Shown here: positions 7,435 through 15,153 of the stretch, in pieces
How positions within the stretch are numbered: position 1 is the first letter of the stretch
How the letters are laid out: each line of letters starts with the position of its first letter
DNA from: Aestuariivirga litoralis
Lineage (GTDB): Bacteria > Pseudomonadota > Alphaproteobacteria > Rhizobiales > Aestuariivirgaceae
DNA length: 64,000 nucleotides
Assembly (NCBI RefSeq): GCF_015714715.1
Contig: NZ_WAHS01000001.1
Span: forward strand, 124,001-188,000
Direction of reading: 5' to 3'
Position numbers and translations under genes: made by a program
Notes under the pieces: generated by a model
Told to the model about the DNA's origin: nothing
Seen by the model: the letters and a program-made list of their open reading frames with translations, nothing else
Database searches by the model: none

Positions 7435-9021
7435 TCAGAACTTCAGCTGTTTGACCTGCACAACGTTCGGCACCTTTTGCACTTCGGCCATCACATTCGC
7501 CGGAACCTCGCCATCGGTTTCGATGATCGAGATGGCGTCGCCGCCCTGTTCGAGGCGGCCGAGATGGAAGGTGCCCATGTTGATGCCGGCATTGCCCAAG
7601 AGCGTGCCGACCTTGCCGACGAAGCCGGGCTTGTCGTTGTTCGTCACATAGAGCATGTGCGGGCCGAAATTGCATTCGAGCTCGATGCCCTTGATCTGGA
7701 TGATGCGCGGCTTGCCATCACCAAACACGGTGCCGGCGACGGCGCGTTCATACTTGTCGGTCTTCACGGTGATGCGGATATAAGTTTCGTAAGCGCCGCG
7801 CTTGGTCTGCTTCACTTCATCCACCTTGATGCCGCGTTCCTTCGCTACCACAGGAGCAGACACCATGTTGATGGTGCCCATCTGCGGCTGCAGGATGCCG
7901 GCCAGAGCTGCCGATGTCAGCGCCTTGGTGTTCATCTCGCCCACGTCACCGGCATATTCGATGACGATGCCGGTGATGGTGGAATCTGTGAGCTGACCCG
8001 CGAAGCTGCCCAGCTTTTCAGCCAGTGCCACGAAGGGGCGCAGGCGCGGAGCTTCTTCGGCGCTGATGGACGGCATGTTGAGCGCGTTGGTGACAGCACC
8101 CTTGATCAGATAGTCCGACATTTGCTCGGCCACCTGCAGCGCCACATTTTCCTGTGCTTCACCGGTGGAAGCGCCGAGATGCGGGGTTGCGACTACGTTT
8201 TCGAGATTGAACAGCTTGTGCTTTTCGGCAGGTTCCACCTCGAACACGTCGAGCGCTGCGCCCGCAACATGCTTGGAGATCAGCGCATCATAAAGCGCAT
8301 CTTCATTCACCAAACCGCCGCGCGCGCAATTGATGATGCGCACGCCTTTCTTGCATTTGGCGAGTGATGCAGCGTCAATGATGTTACGGGTCTTGTCGGT
8401 GAGCGGCGTATGCAGCGTGATGAAATCGGCACGCTTGAAGATTTCATCGAGTTCGACTTTTTCGACGCCGATTTCCACGGCGCGTTCTGGTGAGAGGAAG
8501 GGATCAAAAGCGATCACCTTCATCTTGAGGCCCAGCGCACGATCAGCCACGATGGAACCAATATTGCCGCAACCGACGACACCGAGCGTCTTGTTGTAAA
8601 GCTCAACACCCATGAAGCGGTTCTTCTCCCACTTGCCAGCATGGGTCGATGCATTGGCTTCCGGGATTTGGCGGGCCAAAGCCATCATCATCGAGATAGC
8701 ATGTTCAGCGGTGGTGATGGCATTGCCGAAGGGCGTGTTCATCACCACGATGCCGCGCGCGGTGGCGGCGGGAATATCCACATTGTCCACGCCGATGCCG
8801 GCGCGGCCGACAACTTTCAGGCGCTTGGCAGCTTCAATGATTTTGGGCGTGACCTTGCTGGCCGAGCGGATCGCCAAACCATCATAGTTCGGGATGGCGG
8901 CGAGGAGGGCTTCCTTGTCCTTGCCCAAATCAGGCTGGTAGTCGACTTCGACGCCACGGTCCTTGAAAATCTGGACGGCGGCGGCAGACAGTTTGTCTGA
9001 AATCAAAACGCGGGGGGCCAT
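7435..9021 (-). CDS. serA: D-3-phosphoglycerate dehydrogenase
   Basis: A 528-residue enzyme oxidising 3-phosphoglycerate to 3-phosphohydroxypyruvate with NAD, first committed step of serine synthesis. Features in order: substrate domain; Rossmann domain with GVVGCGNIGSIVADRA; catalytic Arg in NCARGGLVNE; Glu in VFEVEPAE; His in TPHLGAST; intervening allosteric-substrate-binding domain; C-terminal ACT domain (LYVTNNDKPGFVGKVGTLLG), the usual serine-feedback site. Length matches the long form. It lies 28 bp downstream of serC on the same strand, so one transcript is likely. Confidence 0.97.
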   Translation of the reverse strand: MAPRVLISDKLSAAAVQIFKDRGVEVDYQPDLGKDKEALLAAIPNYDGLAIRSASKVTPKIIEAAKRLKVVGRAGIGVDNVDIPAATARGIVVMNTPFGNAITTAEHAISMMMALARQIPEANASTHAGKWEKNRFMGVELYNKTLGVVGCGNIGSIVADRALGLKMKVIAFDPFLSPERAVEIGVEKVELDEIFKRADFITLHTPLTDKTRNIIDAASLAKCKKGVRIINCARGGLVNEDALYDALISKHVAGAALDVFEVEPAEKHKLFNLENVVATPHLGASTGEAQENVALQVAEQMSDYLIKGAVTNALNMPSISAEEAPRLRPFVALAEKLGSFAGQLTDSTITGIVIEYAGDVGEMNTKALTSAALAGILQPQMGTINMVSAPVVAKERGIKVDEVKQTKRGAYETYIRITVKTDKYERAVAGTVFGDGKPRIIQIKGIELECNFGPHMLYVTNNDKPGFVGKVGTLLGNAGINMGTFHLGRLEQGGDAISIIETDGEVPANVMAEVQKVPNVVQVKQLKF

Positions 9022-9049
9022 GAGGCGCTCCTATGAATGAGAAATTGAA

Positions 9050-10177
9050 TTAAGCGGATGTGGCTTTGGCATAGGCCCAGTCGAGCCAATGCGTGAGCGC
9101 TTCAACGTCTTTGGTTTCGACCGTGGCGCCGCACCAGATGCGCAGGCCCGGAGGGGCATCGCGGTAGGCGCCGATGTCGTAAGCAACACCTTCGGCTTCC
9201 AGCAACTTCACCAGTTTCTTCGGCACGTCTTCGGCGCCATCGAGCGTGAGGCAGACAGATGTGTTGGAGCGTGTGCCCGGCACCTTGGCGAGGTGATGTG
9301 CGAATTTGTTGCGCGCCACCCAGGCGTCCAAAACGGTGGCATTTGCATCCGCGCGGGCGCGCAGGGCCTTCAGGCCGCCAATGGATTTGGCCCATTCGAG
9401 CGAGACGATGTAATCTTCAACGCAGAGCATCGACGGCGTGTTGATCGTCTCGCCTTCAAAAATACCGGCGATCAATTTGCCACCCGAAGTGAGGCGGAAA
9501 ATCTTTGGCATCGGCCAAGCGGGCACATAGGATTCGAGACGCTCAACCGCACGTGGGCTAAGGATCAGCACGCCATGCGCACCTTCGCCGCCCAGCACTT
9601 TTTGCCAGGAGAAGGTGATGACATCGAGCTTGGCAAAATCCATTTCCTGCGCGAAGGCGGAGGAAGTGGCGTCACAGATGGTCAGGCCTTCGCGGTTGGC
9701 GGGGATCCAGTTGGCATCCGGCACGCGCACGCCTGATGTCGTGCCATTCCAGGTGAAGACCACATCGTGGCTGAAATCGATCTGCTTGAGGTCCGGCAGG
9801 TCGCCGTAACCGGCGGTGATCTTGCGGGCGTCTTTCAGCTTCAGCTGCTTCAGCACATCAGAGACCCAGCCATCGCCGAAGCTTTCCCAGGCGACCATGT
9901 CCACGGGCCGCGCGCCGAGCAGCGACCACAGCGCCATTTCAACAGCGCCGGTATCTGAAGCAGGCACAATGCCGATCTTGTAATCGGCGGGCACTTCCAG
10001 AATTTCGCGGGTGAGCTCAATCGCTTTCTTCAGGCGGGCCTTGCCCAAGCTTGAGCGATGGGAACGGCCCAGCACGGCGTCTTTGAGTTTGTCAGGGGTC
10101 CAGCCCGGAATTTTCGCACAGGGGCCGGAAGAAAAATTTGCGCAAGCCGGGCGCATAGCCGGTTTTTGATCTGTCAT
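9050..10177 (-). CDS. serC: Phosphoserine aminotransferase
   Basis: A 375-residue PLP enzyme converting 3-phosphohydroxypyruvate and glutamate to phosphoserine. The N-terminus reads [18 protein letters not shown], and the PLP lysine is in [15 protein letters not shown] (about residue 195). It is the alphaproteobacterial (Methanosarcina-like) type rather than the shorter enterobacterial form. Start ATG 10177 is preceded by GGATGGAGC. The leader upstream can fold into conserved hairpins of the serC RNA motif. Directly upstream of serA. Confidence 0.95.
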   Translation of the reverse strand: MTDQKPAMRPACANFSSGPCAKIPGWTPDKLKDAVLGRSHRSSLGKARLKKAIELTREILEVPADYKIGIVPASDTGAVEMALWSLLGARPVDMVAWESFGDGWVSDVLKQLKLKDARKITAGYGDLPDLKQIDFSHDVVFTWNGTTSGVRVPDANWIPANREGLTICDATSSAFAQEMDFAKLDVITFSWQKVLGGEGAHGVLILSPRAVERLESYVPAWPMPKIFRLTSGGKLIAGIFEGETINTPSMLCVEDYIVSLEWAKSIGGLKALRARADANATVLDAWVARNKFAHHLAKVPGTRSNTSVCLTLDGAEDVPKKLVKLLEAEGVAYDIGAYRDAPPGLRIWCGATVETKDVEALTHWLDWAYAKATSA

Positions 10178-10262
10178 GTTTGCTCCATCCTTACAGATGG
10201 GTTGAGCCACGTTGGGGTGGCCTAGCCCGAGGGCGCGTTTGACAGAACTTGCGTCGCCTTTC
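10178..10262 (-). ncRNA. serC leader RNA motif candidate
   Basis: Read on the minus strand, the serC 5' leader contains, in order, CAAGTTCTGTCAAACGCG, a small hairpin CCC-TC-GGG, a hairpin GGCCACC-CCAAC-GTGGC, GGCTCAACCCA, and finally CCATC-TGTAAG-GATGG, whose 3' arm contains the ribosome-binding site. From memory this matches the serC RNA motif described upstream of serC in alphaproteobacteria, a cis-regulatory RNA without an established ligand. The last hairpin would hide the ribosome site and suggests translational control. Not checked against a covariance model. Confidence 0.65.
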
Positions 10263-10286
10263 AACTCAATTTTGAGTCAGGGTGAA

Positions 10287-10622
10287 TCAGATCGGCGTTG
10301 CCTGCAGCCGTGAAGCCCATAATTGCTGGCGTTTCTTCAATTCATCCTTCTGCAGAAGTTCAGAGAAATCATCGGACAGACGATCAAGTTCTTCGAAGCG
10401 AAATTCGCGTTCGCCCTGTTGATTCCACTCGGCTTGCAGCGTCTTGAAGGGACTGCTTCCCAGACGCAGCCCGAACCAGAGGCTGTTCTGTTGGGCAGCA
10501 AGGTTGCGGCTGGTGCCGACCCAGACTTCGCCCGTGCTCGAGCACACGACCGCAAACACGCCGCGCACGGATTTGCGCTCCTTGTATGCGGCGATCATTG
10601 CTTTTCGGTCCTGATTTGACAT
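10287..10622 (-). CDS. GIY-YIG superfamily small protein
   Basis: A 111-residue protein with a degenerate GIY-YIG core: RGVFAVVCSSTGEVWVGTSRNL near residues 15-36 (the two strands carrying GVF and WVG in place of GIY and YIG), then a helical C-terminus. Small stand-alone members of this type are frequent in alphaproteobacteria; their substrate is not known to me. Start ATG 10622 follows AGAGAG. A palindrome (10670-10681) lies about 50 bp upstream, suggesting dedicated regulation. Confidence 0.65.
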   Translation of the reverse strand: MSNQDRKAMIAAYKERKSVRGVFAVVCSSTGEVWVGTSRNLAAQQNSLWFGLRLGSSPFKTLQAEWNQQGEREFRFEELDRLSDDFSELLQKDELKKRQQLWASRLQATPI

Positions 10623-10640
10623 GTCATTCTCTCTTTCTGA

Positions 10641-10687
10641 TTTATATCCGGGTGAAATAGCAGATAATATTACCCGGGTAAATATAA
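10641..10687. promoter_or_regulatory. Palindromic operator candidate upstream of the GIY-YIG gene
   Basis: TTACCCGGGTAA (10670-10681) is a perfect 12-bp palindrome in an AT-rich context (ATAATA ... ATATAA). A related half site TTTATATCCGGGT sits at 10641-10653. The arrangement suggests two binding sites for a dimeric regulator, between the divergent GIY-YIG gene and the SDR gene starting at 10752. Either gene may be the target. Confidence 0.45.
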
Positions 10688-10751
10688 AAATGCAGGCTGG
10701 CCTGTTTTGTCGGTCCTGCACTGCTATTGGTGCTGCAAACAGGAGATGGAC

Positions 10752-11453
10752 ATGACGGACAAAGTGGCAATGATCGTGGGTGGCGGCAGTGGCATGGGGG
10801 CTGCGGCGGCCAAGCGGCTGGCGGCCGACGGGTTCAAGATCGCCATTCTGTCGTCATCAGGCAAAGGCGAGGCGCTGGCCAAGGAGCTGGACGGTTTCGG
10901 CATCACCGGAAGTAATCAGTCCACGGATGATCTCAAGGCGCTGGTGGATGGCACGATGGCGAAATTTGGCCGTATCGATGTTCTGGTGAATAGCGCAGGG
11001 CATGGCCCGCGCGCGCAGATCATCGAGATCAGCGATGAAGACTGGCTCAAGGGCTACAATATCTATTTCATGAATGTGGTGCGCGCGGTGCGTCTTGTGG
11101 CGCCGATCATGCAGAAGCAGAAGGATGGCGCGATCATCAACATCTCTACGGCGTGGGTGACCCAGCCTTCCGCGATGTTCCCCACTTCCGCCGTGGCGCG
11201 CGCGGGCCTTGCCGCTTACTCCAAGATTTTCAGCGACACCTATGCAGGAGACAATGTGCGCATGAACAATGTGCTGCCCGGCTGGATCGACAGCTTGCCG
11301 CCGACGGACGAGCGCCGCGATAGTGTGCCGCTCAAGCGCTATGGCACCAGCGCCGAAATCGCCGGTACGATCTCATTCTTGGCGTCGAAGGATGCGGCCT
11401 ATATCACCGGGCAATCCTTACGCGTGGATGGCGGGTTGGTCAGGGCAATCTAA
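10752..11453 (+). CDS. Short-chain dehydrogenase/reductase family protein with atypical active site
   Basis: A 233-residue single Rossmann-fold SDR. The dinucleotide site GGGSGMGAAAAKRLA is intact at the N-terminus, as are NSAG and the C-terminal GQSLRVDGG. The usual YxxxK of the active site is not present: where it should fall the protein reads PTSAVARAGLAAY, aligning Ser with Tyr and Arg with Lys. Either it uses a divergent mechanism or it is not an oxidoreductase of the standard kind. ATG 10752 has AGGAGA upstream. It converges on a minus-strand secreted protein gene 10 bp away. Confidence 0.85.
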   Translation: MTDKVAMIVGGGSGMGAAAAKRLAADGFKIAILSSSGKGEALAKELDGFGITGSNQSTDDLKALVDGTMAKFGRIDVLVNSAGHGPRAQIIEISDEDWLKGYNIYFMNVVRAVRLVAPIMQKQKDGAIINISTAWVTQPSAMFPTSAVARAGLAAYSKIFSDTYAGDNVRMNNVLPGWIDSLPPTDERRDSVPLKRYGTSAEIAGTISFLASKDAAYITGQSLRVDGGLVRAI

Positions 11454-11463
11454 GCGGAAGTCT

Positions 11464-12240
11464 TTATTTGCAAACCTGGCGTGAAACGGTTTTCTGGCCT
11501 TTCAGCACGGTGAGATAGCTGTTGCAGTCTTCACCGCAGATGCCGGCGCCATTGTCGAGCTGATAAGTGTAACCATTGTTCTTGAAGGTGAGCGTCGCGT
11601 GCCCGTCTGAGCCTGCATCCTCGTAGGTGCCGTTGCGGAGCGCGAGCTGCGGCTTCCCAGACAACGGCGCGCCGCGCTTCCAGGCGAAATAGCGCAAGTC
11701 ATCGCCGTGCTTCTGCGCGCGGACCTGCAGGGTTTTCGTGCTGCAGTGCTGCACAAGGCGGTCATAGCCGCGCGCGGCTGGATAGAGCGCTTTGGCTTCG
11801 CCTTCCTTTGCGTCCTTGAGCGCTTTTTCGGCGGCGGCGGTGTTTTCATTGATGGCGGTGATGCGACCTTCCTTGAACCACACCATGCCATTCACCATGG
11901 CAATGCCGCGCCAGCCATATTGCGAGGGCTTTTCATCCAGCAGCTGCTTGGTGGTGACGGCATCGAAATACTCGTCCCAATGCACGAGGAATTCCTTGGC
12001 ATTGCGGATGGGCGGCAGCGGAGACACACGCTGCAAGGGAAAATCGATCAGATTGGCGACAGTCTGCCTGTCGTTGCTCTTCAGCGCCGTTTTCAATTTT
12101 GCCGCCGCTGCGCAATCCGCCGCGTAAGTGGTGGGATCATCAGTCTCGCATTGATCGGTGGCCGCTGTTGTTTGCGCCGAACATGGCAGCGCAAAGGACG
12201 CAGCCAGCGCGAGTGTGAGCCAAAGAAGCTGCGTCTTCAT
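11464..12240 (-). CDS. Secreted protein of unknown function
   Basis: A 258-residue protein with a clear Sec signal peptide (hydrophobic core LLWLTLALAASFALP, cleavage after about CSA, residue 22). The mature part has a helical N-terminal half and a C-terminal region with ADAGSDGHATLTFKNNGYTYQLDN-like beta strands (written here in short: HATLTFKNNGYTYQL). Cysteines occur in pairs (DQCETD/YAADC, GAGICGEDC, terminal VCK), consistent with periplasmic disulfides. I do not recognise a family. Immediately downstream of the dienelactone hydrolase gene on the same strand, 7 bp apart, so probably cotranscribed. Confidence 0.7.
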   Translation of the reverse strand: MKTQLLWLTLALAASFALPCSAQTTAATDQCETDDPTTYAADCAAAAKLKTALKSNDRQTVANLIDFPLQRVSPLPPIRNAKEFLVHWDEYFDAVTTKQLLDEKPSQYGWRGIAMVNGMVWFKEGRITAINENTAAAEKALKDAKEGEAKALYPAARGYDRLVQHCSTKTLQVRAQKHGDDLRYFAWKRGAPLSGKPQLALRNGTYEDAGSDGHATLTFKNNGYTYQLDNGAGICGEDCNSYLTVLKGQKTVSRQVCK

Positions 12241-12247
12241 GATTGTC

Positions 12248-12916
12248 TTAGCCCAAATTCTCGCCGAGGAACTTCAACAGTCGGCCCCACGCAATCTCCG
12301 CCTGGGCGCGGTCATGCACGTCGCGCTGTTCGTTCATGAAAGCGTGGCTTGCGTCGTAGCCGTAGATCTCGTGCTTCACGCCGACCTTGGTGAGCGCCGC
12401 GTCGAAAGCCTTGGCGCGTTCGGGTGTGACAAAATCATCGGTGTTGGAGAAGTGGCCCTGCACCGGCACCTTGATTTTCGAAATATCGAGGAACTGTTCC
12501 GGCGGCAATCCGTAGAAGGGTGCCACGCAGGAAATTTCCGGTGCTGTAGATGACAGCATGGCGACCGCGCCGCCCATGCAGAAGCCGATGATGCCGACCT
12601 TGGGTGAGGATTGCTTCAAATAGACCATCGCGCCGCGCACCACATTTTGTGCGGCATCGGCAAAATTCAGCGACTTCATCTCGGCCTCAGCCGCATCATG
12701 ATCATGATAGGGCACCACGCGACCGGCATAGAGATCGGGTGCCAACGCGTCGTATCCGGCCAATGCCAGCCGGTCGCAGGTGCCTTTGATGTTGTCCTGC
12801 AGGCCCCACCATTCCTGGATGACCACCACGCCAGGGGCGTGATCGTGTGCCGCCTTGGAAAGATAGCCCTCGGCTTTTTTGCCGTCGATGCGGGGAAAGG
12901 AAATGCGCGTGCCCAT
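12248..12916 (-). CDS. Dienelactone hydrolase family protein
   Basis: A 222-residue alpha/beta hydrolase. The catalytic triad expected for the family is visible: nucleophilic Cys in GFCMGGAVAM, Asp in SNTDDFVTPE, His in DASHAFMNE. The QEWWGLQDNIK segment supplies the Glu that activates the cysteine in true dienelactone hydrolases. No aromatic-degradation genes lie nearby, so the natural substrate is open. Gene is separated from the divergent DUF2852 gene by 147 bp. Confidence 0.85.
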   Translation of the reverse strand: MGTRISFPRIDGKKAEGYLSKAAHDHAPGVVVIQEWWGLQDNIKGTCDRLALAGYDALAPDLYAGRVVPYHDHDAAEAEMKSLNFADAAQNVVRGAMVYLKQSSPKVGIIGFCMGGAVAMLSSTAPEISCVAPFYGLPPEQFLDISKIKVPVQGHFSNTDDFVTPERAKAFDAALTKVGVKHEIYGYDASHAFMNEQRDVHDRAQAEIAWGRLLKFLGENLG

Positions 12917-13023
12917 ATATGGCCTCCAGAGTCTGAAGCCAACAGACTGGCAGAAAACGCTCTTTTGGTCACCCGCTGGAATTTTACAAAAAAGTGAGGG
13001 GCTGCTCTTGAAAGATCGGTCTT

Positions 13024-13035
13024 AAGATATATCTT
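13024..13035. promoter_or_regulatory. Palindrome upstream of the DUF2852-padR pair, PadR operator candidate
   Basis: AAGATATATCTT is a perfect 12-bp palindrome (flanks TT and TA), 28 bp before the DUF2852 start. PadR-family repressors, including the E. coli YqjI type, bind AT-rich palindromes in front of their own operon, which makes this the likely PadR site. Confidence 0.5.
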
Positions 13036-13063
13036 TAGTGCTATCGTAACAAAGGAGAGACAT

Positions 13064-13630
13064 ATGACCTACGATAGAAATGAAGACAAATCAGACGCTT
13101 CCGGCCCGAATGATGGCCAGCGGGGCAATCATTGGCGCGGCACTGAAGGCCGTGGCTTTGGCCGTGGCGGTTTTGGGCAGCGCGGCTTCGGGCCCGGCGA
13201 TTCGGGCGGTTATGACCGCGATTGGCTGTCCTGGGCGCGCCAGCCGGGCTTTCACCCGCTGAAGGTGGTGGCCACTGTGGGTGCCTTCGCTGTGTTTCCG
13301 CCGCTGGGCGTTTTGACGCTCGGTTACTTCCTGTGGAACAGCCGCCGCGGCTGGGGCCATGGCGGCCACGCATTCGCGGGCGGCCCTGGATCTGGTGAAG
13401 GCCGTGGCCGCTGCGGTGGTGGGCATCGCGGCATGCGCCGCTGGTCTTCGGGCAATGACGCCTTTGACCAGCACGCCCGCGAGACGATGGAAAAGCTGCG
13501 CGAAGAGCGCCACGCGTTCCAGGCCTTCAGCGATGCGGAGCGCCGCAAGCGCGACCAGGAAGCTTACGATGCTTTCCGTGCCGCGCCTCCGGCCAAGCCG
13601 GAAGATGATGCTGGTTCCAAGCAAGACTAA
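13064..13630 (+). CDS. DUF2852 family membrane protein
   Basis: A 188-residue protein. The first 65 residues are Gly/Arg-rich and disordered; DWLSWARQPGFHPLKVV leads into one transmembrane helix (about residues 68-90). A second Gly/His-rich linker follows, then a charged helix (AFDQHARETMEKLREERHAF, about 128-147) and a disordered tail. This layout is the DUF2852 family of Rhizobiales; function unknown. ATG 13064 has AAGGAGA upstream. It precedes padR by 111 bp on the same strand and probably shares its control. Confidence 0.75.
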   Translation: MTYDRNEDKSDASGPNDGQRGNHWRGTEGRGFGRGGFGQRGFGPGDSGGYDRDWLSWARQPGFHPLKVVATVGAFAVFPPLGVLTLGYFLWNSRRGWGHGGHAFAGGPGSGEGRGRCGGGHRGMRRWSSGNDAFDQHARETMEKLREERHAFQAFSDAERRKRDQEAYDAFRAAPPAKPEDDAGSKQD

Positions 13631-13662
13631 CGACAGCGGGTGGCCCCTCATTTTTTAATAGC

Positions 13663-13706
13663 GCATGACCGGACGCAAAACCGGCGTCCACTTTTGCTGG
13701 TCATGC
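13663..13706. repeat. Short interspersed palindromic repeat
   Basis: GCATGACC (13663-13670) and GGTCATGC (13699-13706) are exact inverted ends around a centre with ACCGGAC.../...GGCGTCC arms. The form recalls the GATCATGC-ended repeats abundant between rhizobial genes. Lies between the DUF2852 gene and padR. Confidence 0.6.
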
Positions 13707-13741
13707 TTTGAGGAGCCGCCTCTTTACCTGAAGGAGTAAAC

Positions 13742-14338
13742 ATGATGTTTGATTGCCGCATGAGTGACGAACACAAGAATCACGGCCCCAAATGGGGCTG
13801 GGCGCGGCGCGGCGGACCCGGCGGCGGGCCGCCCTGGGCACGTTTTGGCGGCGGCTTCGGTGGCGGCGGTCCGCGCAGCCGAATGTTCGGGCAGGGCGAT
13901 TTGCGCTTCCTGCTGCTGGCGCTGATCGCCGACAAGCCTTCGCATGGTTATGATCTGATCCGCACCATCGAAGCGCGTTTCGGGGGCAATTATTCGCCGA
14001 GCCCCGGCACGATTTATCCCACGCTCACGCTGCTGGAAGAGCAGGGGCTGATTGTGGCTGCCGCTCAAGATGCCAAGAAGTCCTACACGATCACTGATGC
14101 CGGCAAGGACTTCCTCAAGGAACACGCTGATGCAGTAGCCGCATTGATGGCGCGCATCGATGTGCAGGCACGCGGCCAAGGCCATGCGCCGATGCCGGAA
14201 AGCGTGATGCATGCCGTGCATACTTTGCGGATGGCTTTGATGGGGCGGTTCTCATCGTGGTCAGCGGATGAGCAAACCCGCGTGCGCGAGATATTGGAAA
14301 AGGCTGCGCGCGATATTGCGAGCGGCAACAAGCCCTAA
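13742..14338 (+). CDS. PadR-family transcriptional repressor with Gly-rich N-terminal extension
   Basis: A 198-residue regulator. Residues 1-45 are Gly/Trp/Arg-rich. The PadR winged helix follows at about 50-125: FLLLALIADKPSHGYDLIR, SPSPGTIYPTLTLLEEQGLI and YTITDAGKDFL. A C-terminal dimerisation helix ends the protein. The N-terminal extension ahead of the winged helix recalls the E. coli nickel-responsive YqjI, but only a few histidines occur here, so metal sensing is not established. AAGGAGTAAAC precedes the ATG. A strong terminator follows the stop. Confidence 0.88.
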   Translation: MMFDCRMSDEHKNHGPKWGWARRGGPGGGPPWARFGGGFGGGGPRSRMFGQGDLRFLLLALIADKPSHGYDLIRTIEARFGGNYSPSPGTIYPTLTLLEEQGLIVAAAQDAKKSYTITDAGKDFLKEHADAVAALMARIDVQARGQGHAPMPESVMHAVHTLRMALMGRFSSWSADEQTRVREILEKAARDIASGNKP

Positions 14339-14343
14339 CAAAA

Positions 14344-14373
14344 ACGCGCCCCCTGTTTTCACAAGGGGCGCGT
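14344..14373. terminator. Bidirectional terminator after padR
   Basis: ACGCGCCCC and GGGGCGCGT form a perfect 9-bp stem with a 12-base loop, flanked by AAAA on the left and TCTTTAAA on the right, between the convergent ends of padR and the outer-membrane protein gene. Confidence 0.85.
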
Positions 14374-14399
14374 CTTTAAACTCTTACGAACTGACTGAC

Positions 14400-14957
14400 T
14401 TAGAACTTCACGCGCACACCGGCAGCAATCTGATGCTCCTGGGTGTTCTGCGTGCTGTTGATAATGTCGTGGAAGCGGTAGCCCACATCCAGCGCCAGGT
14501 TGTTGGTCATTTCATAGGCCACACCGGCATTCAGGCCGATGGCCACACCGGTTACGTCAGTGGCCGCGCCATTGCCCCATTCCCAACCATAGCCGACGCC
14601 TGCGCCGACATAAGGGGTGAAGGAAGACGAGTTCTTGAAGTCGTAATAGGCGGTGCCGAGCACCATGCCGGTGCGCACTTCACCCGGATTGAGGCCGTAG
14701 CCACCCGTCCAGTTGTAGGTCACGTCAGCGCGCCAATTGTCATTCAGCTGATAGCCGATACCGGCATCGCCCACATAAGCCCAATTTTGATTAGCGCTAT
14801 CCCAGTTGAGGTAGGAGGCTCCAAGGTCACCACGGATATAAATGCCCGACGACACCACCGCATCTGGCGGAGCATAAGACACGTCCGCAGCCTTTACAGT
14901 GGCCGCCAGCGGCACCATGGCGAAGCTGGCAAAAAGAATTTTCCAAAACGATTTCAT
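14400..14957 (-). CDS. Outer membrane beta-barrel protein (Omp25/31-like)
   Basis: A 185-residue protein with signal peptide (MKSFWKILFASFAMVPLAA, cleavage near KAAD). Alternating strands of a small eight-stranded barrel follow, for example IYIRGDLGASYLNW, RADVTYNWTGGYG, TPYVGAGVGYGWEWG, and it ends HQIAAGVRVKF with the terminal aromatic typical of outer membrane proteins. ATG 14957 follows GAGGTG. Single gene, with its own terminator and a 196-bp upstream gap (14958-15153) in which I see no gene. Confidence 0.88.
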   Translation of the reverse strand: MKSFWKILFASFAMVPLAATVKAADVSYAPPDAVVSSGIYIRGDLGASYLNWDSANQNWAYVGDAGIGYQLNDNWRADVTYNWTGGYGLNPGEVRTGMVLGTAYYDFKNSSSFTPYVGAGVGYGWEWGNGAATDVTGVAIGLNAGVAYEMTNNLALDVGYRFHDIINSTQNTQEHQIAAGVRVKF

Positions 14958-15153
14958 AACGCACCTCATTAAAACGCTAGTCCCAATACTTACAAACAAT
15001 GCCAGCCGCTTTTGTTCCAAGGCAGGCTGGAAGAAGGCTGAAATGTGACAGATCCTGACAGTTGCATTTATGCATCACTCTTTTGCATCGAAATGAAACG
15101 CCGCATCAGAGATCATTCACCATGCCAGCTTTAGAGTGGGTTGGACCTCTTGT

